In this document: positions 32,941-40,106 of the stretch, piece by piece
Layout: the number at the start of each line of letters is the position of its first letter
How positions within the stretch are numbered: the stretch's first letter is position 1
Origin: Cloacibacterium caeni
Lineage (GTDB): Bacteria; Bacteroidota; Bacteroidia; Flavobacteriales; Weeksellaceae
Assembly (NCBI RefSeq): GCF_907163125.1
Contig: NZ_OU015319.1
Location: 2,418,001-2,482,000, forward strand
Reading direction: 5' to 3'
Length of the DNA stretch: 64,000 nt
Program-made: the position numbers and the translations under genes
Notes under the pieces: model-generated
Seen by the model: the letters and a program-made list of their open reading frames with translations, nothing else
What the model was told of the DNA's origin: nothing
Database searches by the model: none

Positions 32941-32948
32941 TACATTTG
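32941..32948 (+). promoter_or_regulatory. -7 promoter box of fabG (TACATTTG)
   Basis: TACATTTG fits TAnnTTTG, 36 nt before the fabG ATG. Confidence 0.45.
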
Positions 32949-32984
32949 CAGAAATTCATATTGAAATATTAAACTTGATATAAA

Positions 32985-33728
32985 ATGAAACTACTTGAAG
33001 GAAAGGTGGCTCTTATCACAGGAGGAACTCGCGGAATCGGAAAAGGAATTGTAGAAGTTTTTGCAGCACAAGGTGCGAAAGTGGCTTTTACTTATGCAGG
33101 TTCTGTAGAAAAAGCACAGGAATTAGAAAAATCATTAAGTTCTGTTACCCAAATCAAAGGTTATCAATCAGATGCTTCAGACCATGAAGCAGCTCAGAAA
33201 TTGGTAGATGATGTAATGGCAGAATTTGGAAAAATCGATATTTTAATCAATAACGCAGGAATTACAAGAGATAATTTGATGCTCAGAATGTCAAAAGAAG
33301 ATTGGGATACGATTATCAAAGTAAATCTAGATTCTGTTTTCAACTTGACCAAAGCGGTAATTAAACCCATGATGAAGGCAAGAAGCGGTTCTATTATTAA
33401 CATGACTTCTGTAGTTGGTGTAAAAGGAAACGCAGGACAAGCGAATTATGCAGCTTCTAAAGCTGGGGTAATTGGTTTTACAAAATCTGTAGCTTTGGAA
33501 TTGGGTTCTAGAAATATCAGATGTAATGCAATTGCGCCAGGATTTATAGAAACTGAAATGACGGCTGTTTTAGACGAGAAAACCGTACAAGGTTGGAGAG
33601 ATGCTATTCCTTTAAAACGTGGCGGAACTCCAGAAGATGTAGCAAATGCTTGTGTTTTCTTCGGAAGCGAAATGTCTGCTTATGTTACAGGTCAAGTCAT
33701 GAATGTAGATGGTGGAATGCTTACTTAA
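32985..33728 (+). CDS. fabG: 3-oxoacyl-[acyl-carrier-protein] reductase
   Basis: 247-residue SDR enzyme reducing 3-oxoacyl-ACP with NADPH in fatty-acid elongation. TGGTRGIGKGI is the cofactor loop, NNAGITRDNLMLRM the diagnostic FabG block, the catalytic Ser is in MTSVVG, and YAASKAG holds the Tyr/Lys pair; the C-terminus VTGQVMNVDGGM is canonical. Own promoter and terminator, so probably monocistronic. Confidence 0.96.
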   Translation: MKLLEGKVALITGGTRGIGKGIVEVFAAQGAKVAFTYAGSVEKAQELEKSLSSVTQIKGYQSDASDHEAAQKLVDDVMAEFGKIDILINNAGITRDNLMLRMSKEDWDTIIKVNLDSVFNLTKAVIKPMMKARSGSIINMTSVVGVKGNAGQANYAASKAGVIGFTKSVALELGSRNIRCNAIAPGFIETEMTAVLDEKTVQGWRDAIPLKRGGTPEDVANACVFFGSEMSAYVTGQVMNVDGGMLT

Positions 33729-33755
33729 AATATTGAAAATCAATAAATAAACATA

Positions 33756-33786
33756 AAAAGGCTTCTTCGGAAGTCTTTTCATTTTT
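33756..33786 (+). terminator. terminator of fabG with TTCG tetraloop
   Basis: AAAAGGCTTC and GAAGTCTTTT pair (one G-T) around a TTCG loop, followed by a short T run. Confidence 0.8.
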
Positions 33787-33835
33787 AGAAAAGTTTGGAT
33801 AGATGATATTCTTTGCGTTTAAAAAAATAAATAAA

Positions 33836-34414
33836 ATGATAGAAATAAATATTAACGGAACTGTTTACCAAAATCCACTTCTGGTTTTTGCTTTAGAAGT
33901 AGAAGCGCAAGAAGAGTTTAATGATTTTCAGAAAATTTTTACTGGAGTAGGGAAGATTAATGCAGCGTATCATCTTTTTAAAGGCATAGAAAAGTACAAT
34001 CCCGATATTATCATTAATCTGGGAACTGCAGGAAGCACGGCTTTTAATAAGGGAAATGTGGTGTGTTGTACGCAATTTATCCAAAGAGATATGGATGTGA
34101 TGGCACTCGGTTTTCAAAAATTTGAAACGCCTTTTGCAAACGGTGAGATTATTCTAGAACACGGCATCTCTTTAGAAGATGTTCCGAGTGGAATTTGCGG
34201 AAGCGGAGACCAATTCGAAATGGAACACTATAATACAGAATACAACGTGATAGAAATGGAAGCTTTTGCTTTGGCTAAAGTGTGCAAAGAAGAAAAATTA
34301 CCATTTTTGTGTCTTAAATATATTTCTGATGGAGCAGATGGAAACGCAGTAGATGATTGGAGTACAGAAGTAAAAAAAGCAGCCCAAAAACTCAGAGAAA
34401 CCCTTCTAAAATAG
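33836..34414 (+). CDS. nucleosidase of the MTA/SAH nucleosidase-phosphorylase family
   Basis: 192 residues. The phosphorylase-superfamily core is visible: GVGKINAAYH, IINLGTAGS, and the C-terminal EMEAFALAKVCKEE with SDGADG (Met-Glu and Asp catalytic/binding residues). Relatives hydrolyse 5'-methylthioadenosine or S-adenosylhomocysteine, or act on futalosine; the substrate is not certain. The ATG at 33836 was preferred over an upstream in-frame ATG because it removes an unconserved Phe/Lys-rich leader. Confidence 0.85.
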   Translation: MIEININGTVYQNPLLVFALEVEAQEEFNDFQKIFTGVGKINAAYHLFKGIEKYNPDIIINLGTAGSTAFNKGNVVCCTQFIQRDMDVMALGFQKFETPFANGEIILEHGISLEDVPSGICGSGDQFEMEHYNTEYNVIEMEAFALAKVCKEEKLPFLCLKYISDGADGNAVDDWSTEVKKAAQKLRETLLK

Positions 34415-34416
34415 AA

Positions 34417-34439
34417 AATCCTCGAGTAATTCGAGGATT
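34417..34439. terminator. hairpin after the nucleosidase gene
   Basis: AATCCTCGA and TCGAGGATT form a 9-bp stem with a 5-nt loop, 3 nt after the stop; no long T tract follows. Confidence 0.5.
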
Positions 34440-34641
34440 AAGCCATTATAATTCAAAGAATTATATTTTATTGGAGCACTTGTGTTTTCGAGTGCAAATA
34501 TAAAAATAATATTTTTTATCTCCAAAAAAAATGTTTAGAAATCGCTTGATTTACAGTAGTTTAGATAATAATTACCATTTCAATTAGCTATTACAAATAA
34601 AATAATTGCATTAACATAAATAAAAAGTTTTTTTATCTAAA

Positions 34642-35685
34642 CTATTCGTTTCCAAAGACTTCGTTATGCTGTTCTTGCACTCTGATAAAGGTGGTTCTTT
34701 TCGATAATTCCTTGAGTTGAGAAGCGCCAACATACGTACAAGTAGAGCGTACTCCGCCTAAAATATCTTTCACCGTTTCCGCAACTGGTCCTTTGTATTT
34801 TACCTTTACGGTTTTCCCTTCAGAAGCGCGATATTCTGCAACGCCGCCACTGTGTTTTTCCATGGCAGTTTTAGAACTCATTCCGTAGAACAATCTGAAT
34901 TTTTTGCCGTTTTCTTCTACCATTTCACCGCCACTTTCGTCGTGACCAGCAAACATTCCGCCTAGCATTACGAAATCTGCGCCTCCACCAAATGCTTTGG
35001 CTACATCTCCCGGAACTTTGCAACCACCATCACCAATGATGTGTCCACCCAAACCATGCGCTGCATCTGCACATTCTATAATTGCCGAAAGTTGAGGATA
35101 ACCCACTCCAGTTTTTACTCGGGTAGTACACACAGAACCTGGCCCAATTCCTACTTTTATAATATCTGCACCAGCTAAAATGAGTTCTTCTACCATTTCG
35201 CCAGTCACCACATTTCCTGCGATGATGGTTTTATCTGGAAAATCTGCGCGAACTTTTTTCACAAAATTCACAAAATGTTCAGAATAACCATTGGCTACAT
35301 CGATGCAGATGAAATTGATCTTCGGAAATTTACTGATGATTTCTTTAATTTTTTCTTCGTCACTGCTTCCAGTTCCAGAGCTGATGGCGATATATTGATA
35401 AATGCTTTCTGGAGAATTTTCTAGAAATGCCGACCATTCTTCTAGCGTGTAATGCTTATGAATGGCAGTAATGATTTTTTCTTCTGCAAGAGCCGTTACC
35501 ATTTCAAAAGTTCCTACCGTATCCATATTGGCAGCGATAATGGGAACACCACGCCAAGTTTTTTTAGAATTTCTAAAGATAAATTCCCTTTCTAGACTTA
35601 CTTGTGAACGAGATTTAAGAGTAGAACGTTTTGGGCGAAACATCACGTCTTTGAAGCCCAATTTTATATCATATTCTATGCGCAT
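34642..35685 (-). CDS. guaC: GMP reductase
   Basis: 347-residue NADPH-dependent enzyme converting GMP to IMP in purine salvage. The N-terminus [20 protein letters not shown] is GuaC-specific, the catalytic Cys is in GPGSVCTTR, and the phosphate-binding GDGGCK and [14 protein letters not shown] blocks are present. Length equals the E. coli enzyme. No CBS domains, which separates it from IMP dehydrogenase. Borders the accessory island to its right. Confidence 0.96.
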   Translation of the reverse strand: MRIEYDIKLGFKDVMFRPKRSTLKSRSQVSLEREFIFRNSKKTWRGVPIIAANMDTVGTFEMVTALAEEKIITAIHKHYTLEEWSAFLENSPESIYQYIAISSGTGSSDEEKIKEIISKFPKINFICIDVANGYSEHFVNFVKKVRADFPDKTIIAGNVVTGEMVEELILAGADIIKVGIGPGSVCTTRVKTGVGYPQLSAIIECADAAHGLGGHIIGDGGCKVPGDVAKAFGGGADFVMLGGMFAGHDESGGEMVEENGKKFRLFYGMSSKTAMEKHSGGVAEYRASEGKTVKVKYKGPVAETVKDILGGVRSTCTYVGASQLKELSKRTTFIRVQEQHNEVFGNE

Positions 35686-35721
35686 TTGGTGAAATTTATT
35701 GGGGTAAAAATAGGGAAAAAT

Positions 35722-36021
35722 TTAAACATTTAAATGAGAATCTACATCCATTTGTTGATGCAAGATTCGTATGATTTCTATATCGTTATTTTTGAGATTA
35801 ATTCTGTAAAAAATAAAATGGGATTTTACACGAGAGCGAAAATAACCTTTTCTAACTTCCCCGAAATCTTGTCCGAATTTAGGATTTTCTGCAAGATATT
35901 CTATTTCATTCATTATTAAATCAAAATAGTAATCTGCTTGTTCTATAGACCAATTTTCTAGTGTATAAAGCCAAATATTTTCTAAATCTTTTTCGGCTTC
36001 TATGCTAATTTTGTAATTCAT
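35722..36021 (-). CDS. parE: RelE/ParE family toxin
   Basis: 99-residue type II toxin. The N-terminal MNYKISIEAEKDLENIWLYT helix-hairpin, FGEVRKGYFRSRVKSHFIFY and the C-terminal IEIIRILHQQMD strand are typical of ParE toxins, which poison DNA gyrase; RelE-like mRNA cleavage is less likely with this C-terminus. It follows its antitoxin by 2 nt. Confidence 0.9.
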   Translation of the reverse strand: MNYKISIEAEKDLENIWLYTLENWSIEQADYYFDLIMNEIEYLAENPKFGQDFGEVRKGYFRSRVKSHFIFYRINLKNNDIEIIRILHQQMDVDSHLNV

Positions 36022-36023
36022 TA

Positions 36024-36269
36024 CTATTCAGCATGTTTTTTGTGAAGCTTTTCTTTAAAAGAATCTCGATTAAAATCTTTTGAAAAGCCAGATTTTTCTC
36101 CTTTTTTTAGTTCGTTAATTAATAATGTTTTTTGAGATTCTTGATGTTCAAAAACCCTTAAAGCTGTTCTAATTAATTCACTAGCAGAAGAAAATTTACC
36201 AGACTTAATTTGTTCTGAAATGAAATTCTCAAAATATTCTCCGAGCAAAATAGAAGTATTTTTTGCCAT
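36024..36269 (-). CDS. parD: ParD-like ribbon-helix-helix antitoxin
   Basis: 81 residues. The first 45 residues (KNTSILLGEYFENFISEQIK, then SASELIRTALRVFE) form an RHH/CopG DNA-binding domain; the Lys/Phe-rich C-terminus should wrap the toxin. The gene precedes parE by 2 nt. An operator-like inverted repeat overlaps its promoter, supporting autoregulation by the ParDE complex. Confidence 0.9.
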   Translation of the reverse strand: MAKNTSILLGEYFENFISEQIKSGKFSSASELIRTALRVFEHQESQKTLLINELKKGEKSGFSKDFNRDSFKEKLHKKHAE

Positions 36270-36283
36270 GATTTATTTTTTTG

Positions 36284-36314
36284 TAAATATACCAATTATT
36301 GGTATTTGTGCAAA
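36284..36314 (-). promoter_or_regulatory. parDE promoter with internal operator palindrome
   Basis: On the minus strand: TTTG (36311-36314), 19-nt spacer, then TATATTTA (36284-36291), close to the TAnnTTTG -7 box. A perfect inverted repeat, ATACCAAT-T-ATTGGTAT at 36289-36305, fills the spacer, as expected for an RHH antitoxin operator. Confidence 0.65.
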
Positions 36315-36390
36315 TAAAAAATCCGCTTTTTTGCGGATTTTAGAGTTTATGTTTTATTGTAGTCTCGGTTTTGTAATCCGAGACATCGGG
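36315..36390. repeat. 75-bp hairpin repeat, left copy
   Basis: AAAATCCGC/GCGGATTTT hairpin (36318-36341) followed by AGAGTTT and a GTCTCGG/CCGAGAC hairpin (36362-36384). A related copy in the same orientation lies at 37604-37677; the two bracket the lipoprotein cassette. The first hairpin also serves as terminator of that cassette. Confidence 0.75.
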
Positions 36391-36441
36391 TTTTATATAG
36401 GTCTAATATAGGGTAATATTATCTTTATATATTCTTAATAA

Positions 36442-36627
36442 TTATAAAATAGTAGACAATTTACTTACTATAATATAAATTCCAATAGTAAATAAAAAGA
36501 TACGATAGTTTTTGTCATAAAGTGATAACTTTTTTTTCTTTTTATAGTAAGAAATTGTCTCTTTTGCTAACGAATATAAACCTAGCAAGCAAATAAAAAT
36601 TACTAATAAATTAAATATCGTTTCCAT
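36442..36627 (-). CDS. small two-TM membrane protein of the lipoprotein cassette
   Basis: 61 residues with two predicted membrane helices (about 5-22 and 43-60) around a Lys/Tyr-rich loop. No family recognised. It begins 10 nt after the lipoprotein stop on the same strand, and the pair share a terminator hairpin. Size and topology would suit an immunity-type partner, but that is only a hypothesis. Confidence 0.55.
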   Translation of the reverse strand: METIFNLLVIFICLLGLYSLAKETISYYKKKKKLSLYDKNYRIFLFTIGIYIIVSKLSTIL

Positions 36628-36637
36628 AATTATTTAT

Positions 36638-37369
36638 TTAACCCCACATACAATATGAAAAGTCTGCAACTGCAATTACTGCACCAACATATCCTAGAAA
36701 CCTTGTTGCAACTTTTCCAACAGCAGCTATTAACATTCTTTTTGTTGCAAATTTGCCATACCAACCATCATATAAAGATTGTATACCTGTTGCCTCAAGA
36801 AAGCATTCACCAACAGAGCGACTTACATTTAAATTAGAAGAATAACCATCATAAGTAGGGATACCTAATTTTTGTTCCATCTCAATTACAATATTAGCAG
36901 CATGAATATAATTGGGGCTGTCAGCAGACCATTCATCAGAAAAATCTAATTGGTGAGAAAGTAAATAGTTTTTGGCAGATTCGATAGATTCTGAAAGTTC
37001 ATTTTTAGCTTCGGCTTCTTCAAGACTATTAGCAGCATAAACTATTTCTCCATCCGCCAACAAAACATCATCATATGGGTCACCAACATATTCTCCTGTT
37101 AAATAATAAGTAAATTCATCTGCGGGCATTAATTGTTCAAATGAGTTTCCATCTATACGATAGGTCATACCATTTTTTAAGCTTAACTTCTTTCTTACTT
37201 TCTCTAAAGATTTCAAATACTTATCTTTATATAAAGATTTGTCTTTTTCTTTAAAAATTTTCTGATTTGTCTTGGATACCGTTAAAGAACTCGTATCACT
37301 AATTGAAACAGAGTCTCTTGAACAAGATACAAGTAATAAAATAAATGCATACAATAGTAAATTTTTCAT
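36638..37369 (-). CDS. hypothetical lipoprotein with hydrophobic Gly-rich C-terminus
   Basis: 243 residues. Signal peptide with lipobox LVSC, so Cys16 would be lipidated. The middle is hydrophilic and mostly helical (residues 40-180). The last 32 residues (212-243) are hydrophobic and spaced with Gly at 218, 226 and 229, like a membrane-inserting glycine-zipper helix; C189 and C240 could form a disulfide. Not assigned to any family. It lies in the island between parDE and the second TraB-like gene, bracketed by direct repeats. A lipoprotein toxin or bacteriocin-like role is possible but unproven. Confidence 0.65.
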   Translation of the reverse strand: MKNLLLYAFILLLVSCSRDSVSISDTSSLTVSKTNQKIFKEKDKSLYKDKYLKSLEKVRKKLSLKNGMTYRIDGNSFEQLMPADEFTYYLTGEYVGDPYDDVLLADGEIVYAANSLEEAEAKNELSESIESAKNYLLSHQLDFSDEWSADSPNYIHAANIVIEMEQKLGIPTYDGYSSNLNVSRSVGECFLEATGIQSLYDGWYGKFATKRMLIAAVGKVATRFLGYVGAVIAVADFSYCMWG

Positions 37370-37902
37370 AAATTTTATTTTTAATGTTTATTATTACAAA
37401 TATAAAATGTCATTTTTAATTATGCAAATATTCAAAAAAAATAAAAAATTATTTTGTTTTATATAGAATCGTTGATAATATTGTAATTGAGGCGTAGTCA
37501 GTCAAATAAAATTTTTCGAGATTCGAAGGAAACACGAACAAACCACGAGTAAACACGAAGGAAAACTCCTATTTCACTCCTAGAAAACTCAAAGAATTTC
37601 CCATAAAAAAATCCGCAAAAAGCGGATTTTAGAGTTTGTTTTTATTATAGTCACGGATTACAAATCTGAGATATCGGCACCAAGTTATTTTCCTAAGACA
37701 GGAAGTGCTTTGCTTTTGTAAAAACAGTCTTTTTAGACTTCAATAACTCAATTTTAAGCCTTCTAAAAATTAGAATTCTACACCTGAACTAAAATAAAAC
37801 CTCGCTTAAAAGTACTTAAACGAGGTTGAAATTTTATGTTTTTGAAAGCTATTTTCTAAAAAAAAGGAGTTGTGCAACAGTTACCGATGTTAGTAGAGGT
37901 TT
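37370..37902. other. 533-bp intergenic region upstream of the cassette
   Basis: No gene seen. It contains iterated words around 37524-37567 (CACGA at 37533, 37544 and 37554, with GAAGGAAA at both ends), the right copy of the hairpin repeat (37604-37677), and an AACCTCG/CGAGGTT hairpin at 37798-37827 beyond the TraB-like gene. Confidence 0.55.
37604..37677. repeat. 75-bp hairpin repeat, right copy
   Basis: AAAATCCGC/GCGGATTTT hairpin (37608-37630), then AGAGTTT, TTTATTATAGTC and a degenerate CGG...GATATCGG tail, colinear with the left copy at 36315-36390. Confidence 0.75.
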
Positions 37903-38736
37903 TTATTTTAGTTCAATTGGTGATACAGAATATCCTCTATTTTTTAGTAGTTCCAATAATCCATCTTTAAAATCTAAATGATAAAGTCCAACGAAAATGA
38001 ATATATTTTTATTTTCTTGAATTGATTTGTCTATAGTATTAATCCAATCTTTATTTCTTATTGTTAGCATTTTTTGTTGACTTTCTTTTGAAAAATTAAA
38101 ATTGTGTTTTTTAGTTCTATATTCCTGTAAAATTGCGCAATTAATATTTTGTTCTTTAGAATTTAATGTTTGAATTTTATCTTCAAGTATTTTTAAAAGT
38201 TTGTTCTCATCGTAATCTTTATAAATATTGCTATTTAGGTAGTCGAAGGTTTTTGATGTAGATTCTAACCCAAGTAACTGAATTTTATTTTTTATTGAAT
38301 ACTCTTTCAAATAATCATCTAGTTTAATTGAATCAAGTTTTTCTTTTTCTGACAAACAAAATTTTGAAGTAATTTTTCCATCAATAGTTACAATAAGTTC
38401 TTTTATTGTCATTTTATTCCAATCAACATATTTTGGAACTATTTTTTTTATAGTTTGAAATTCTTTTTCATTCAATTTTTTCAGAACTAAATTTTGATTT
38501 CTTTGATTTATAAACGCTTTGGCAGAATCAATATTCTCGGAATAAGCAACCTTACTATTTTTAAGAGCATTGAAAATAATTTCATCATCTTTAAAAAAAT
38601 CCTTTCCTAAATAATGATAAGTTCCCAATATATAACTATCGTTACCATTTTTTGATATTTTCCAAAAAATTGACTTTTGAGACAATAAAAATGAAGAAAT
38701 TAGTAAGAATGTTAAAATGAAATGTCTTTTTACCAT
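37903..38736 (-). CDS. TraB/GumN family protein (paralogue B)
   Basis: 277 residues, gap-free alignable with the protein at 2454-3287 and clearly more than half identical. Signal peptide up to about residue 19 (LLISSFLLSQ), GTYH at 38-41 and GLYHLDF at 250-256. The ATG at 38736 was chosen over one nine codons upstream because it gives the same signal-peptide length as paralogue A. It is on the other strand and at the edge of the accessory island. Putative periplasmic TraB/Tiki-like metalloprotease; substrate unknown. Confidence 0.82.
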   Translation of the reverse strand: MVKRHFILTFLLISSFLLSQKSIFWKISKNGNDSYILGTYHYLGKDFFKDDEIIFNALKNSKVAYSENIDSAKAFINQRNQNLVLKKLNEKEFQTIKKIVPKYVDWNKMTIKELIVTIDGKITSKFCLSEKEKLDSIKLDDYLKEYSIKNKIQLLGLESTSKTFDYLNSNIYKDYDENKLLKILEDKIQTLNSKEQNINCAILQEYRTKKHNFNFSKESQQKMLTIRNKDWINTIDKSIQENKNIFIFVGLYHLDFKDGLLELLKNRGYSVSPIELK

Positions 38737-38764
38737 AATATTGTTTAAAATTTCTGCTAACACT

Positions 38765-38772
38765 CAAATATA
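38765..38772 (-). promoter_or_regulatory. promoter box of TraB/GumN-like gene B (TATATTTG)
   Basis: TATATTTG on the minus strand, 28 nt before the ATG. The same box and almost the same leader length precede paralogue A. Confidence 0.5.
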
Positions 38773-38924
38773 CGAAAGTTTTACAATAGTGTATATGTTT
38801 TGTGAAATTTGAGTATAGTGATGTAAATCAGTGTTTTTATTTGTATTTTGTTTCGTGTTTTATTTACAATCATAGAAAATGAGTTGCGCTCTATTTTTTT
38901 TCATTTTATATAAAATACGAAATC

Positions 38925-39692
38925 TTAAGAATTCAAAACCTCTCCCAATTCCTGTAAATATTCGTGGGCAGTTAAATCAAATTTCACGGGAACTACAGAG
39001 ATGTAACCATCGGCAAGTGCGTTTTCATCGGCATCTTTTCCTTCGTCTTGGTTGTTAAAATAACCTGTGAGCCAATAGTATTTTTTACCATGAGGATTTA
39101 CACGTTCATCAAAGCTTTCTTCCCATTTTGCTTGGGCTTGCCTGCAAACTTTGATGCCTTTTATTTCTTCTTTTTTCAGTTTCGGGATGTTTACATTTAG
39201 CACAATTCCTTTTGGCAATGGATTTTCTAAAACTTTTTTTACGATATTTTGAATATAGTCTTTGCATTGTGAGAAATCTGCATCCCACGCAAAATCCAGC
39301 AGAGAAAATCCTATAGACTGTAAACCTTCTACACCTGCTTCTACTGCGGCAGACATGGTACCAGAATAAATGACATTAATCGAAGAATTGGCACCGTGAT
39401 TAATTCCCGAAACCACTAAATCTGGTTTTCTGGTCAAGACTTTATCTAGAGCAAATTTTACACAATCTACAGGAGTTCCGCTCAGTGAATAATCACGCTG
39501 AGGTCCTTCTAAATTGATTTCTTCGAAAGTAAGGGTAGAATTGATGGTAATGGCATGTCCTTTTCCAGATTGTGGAGAATTGGGTGCTACAACCACAACT
39601 TCGCCTATTTCGTTCATAAAGTTTACCAGATTTCTAATTCCTGGTGCGGTAATTCCGTCATCATTGGTAACTAATATCAAAGGTTTTTTCAT
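38925..39692 (-). CDS. surE: 5'/3'-nucleotidase SurE
   Basis: 255-residue metal-dependent nucleotidase acting on nucleoside monophosphates. VTNDDGITAPG holds the two metal-binding Asp, NSPQSGKGHAIT and SGTPVDCV the conserved loops, and VSGINHGAN the Asn ligand; the SGTMSAAVEG segment is also present. Length is normal. Survival-protein role in stationary phase is known from E. coli. Confidence 0.95.
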   Translation of the reverse strand: MKKPLILVTNDDGITAPGIRNLVNFMNEIGEVVVVAPNSPQSGKGHAITINSTLTFEEINLEGPQRDYSLSGTPVDCVKFALDKVLTRKPDLVVSGINHGANSSINVIYSGTMSAAVEAGVEGLQSIGFSLLDFAWDADFSQCKDYIQNIVKKVLENPLPKGIVLNVNIPKLKKEEIKGIKVCRQAQAKWEESFDERVNPHGKKYYWLTGYFNNQDEGKDADENALADGYISVVPVKFDLTAHEYLQELGEVLNS

Positions 39693-40106
39693 TCTAAAAA
39701 TTATTTTTATTGATTTTTGTAGTTTCGCAAACTTTTTTGGGGATTGATTATCAATTTAATTAGTGCGATTTTCTTCTTAAAATTAGATTTCAGACAAAAT
39801 TAATTTATTAAAAACAGATTTTTACTATAAAATGGTAAGATTATTGCTTTTTTAATCCGATTAATTTTTTCGTAATTTTTGAAGAATATTTTGTTTGTCA
39901 TACAAAACACAGGCCTAATTGTTTTCTGAAGTGCGAAAACACAGTTTTCAGAATAAAAACGAAAGTTTTTTCGTTTAATGATTGTATTTATAAATTTTAA
40001 ATATAATGAATAATGAAATTTTGGTTACAAAAATAAATCAAAATTAATATTAATTTGCGCCCTTGTTTATTAACAAAAATTGAAAGGATATTTAATACCG
40101 AAGAAT
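39693..40106. other. 414-bp divergent intergenic region, surE / DUF5686 gene
   Basis: Very AT-rich and without a gene. Two hairpins are visible: TTCTGAA/TTCAGAA near 39924-39952 and AAACGAAA/TTTCGTTT at 39957-39976. No convincing TAnnTTTG box for the DUF5686 gene was found. Confidence 0.5.

Noticed and set aside
37370-37902. Possible insertion-sequence remnant
   Set aside because: No transposase fragment and no terminal inverted repeats; only hairpin and word repeats.
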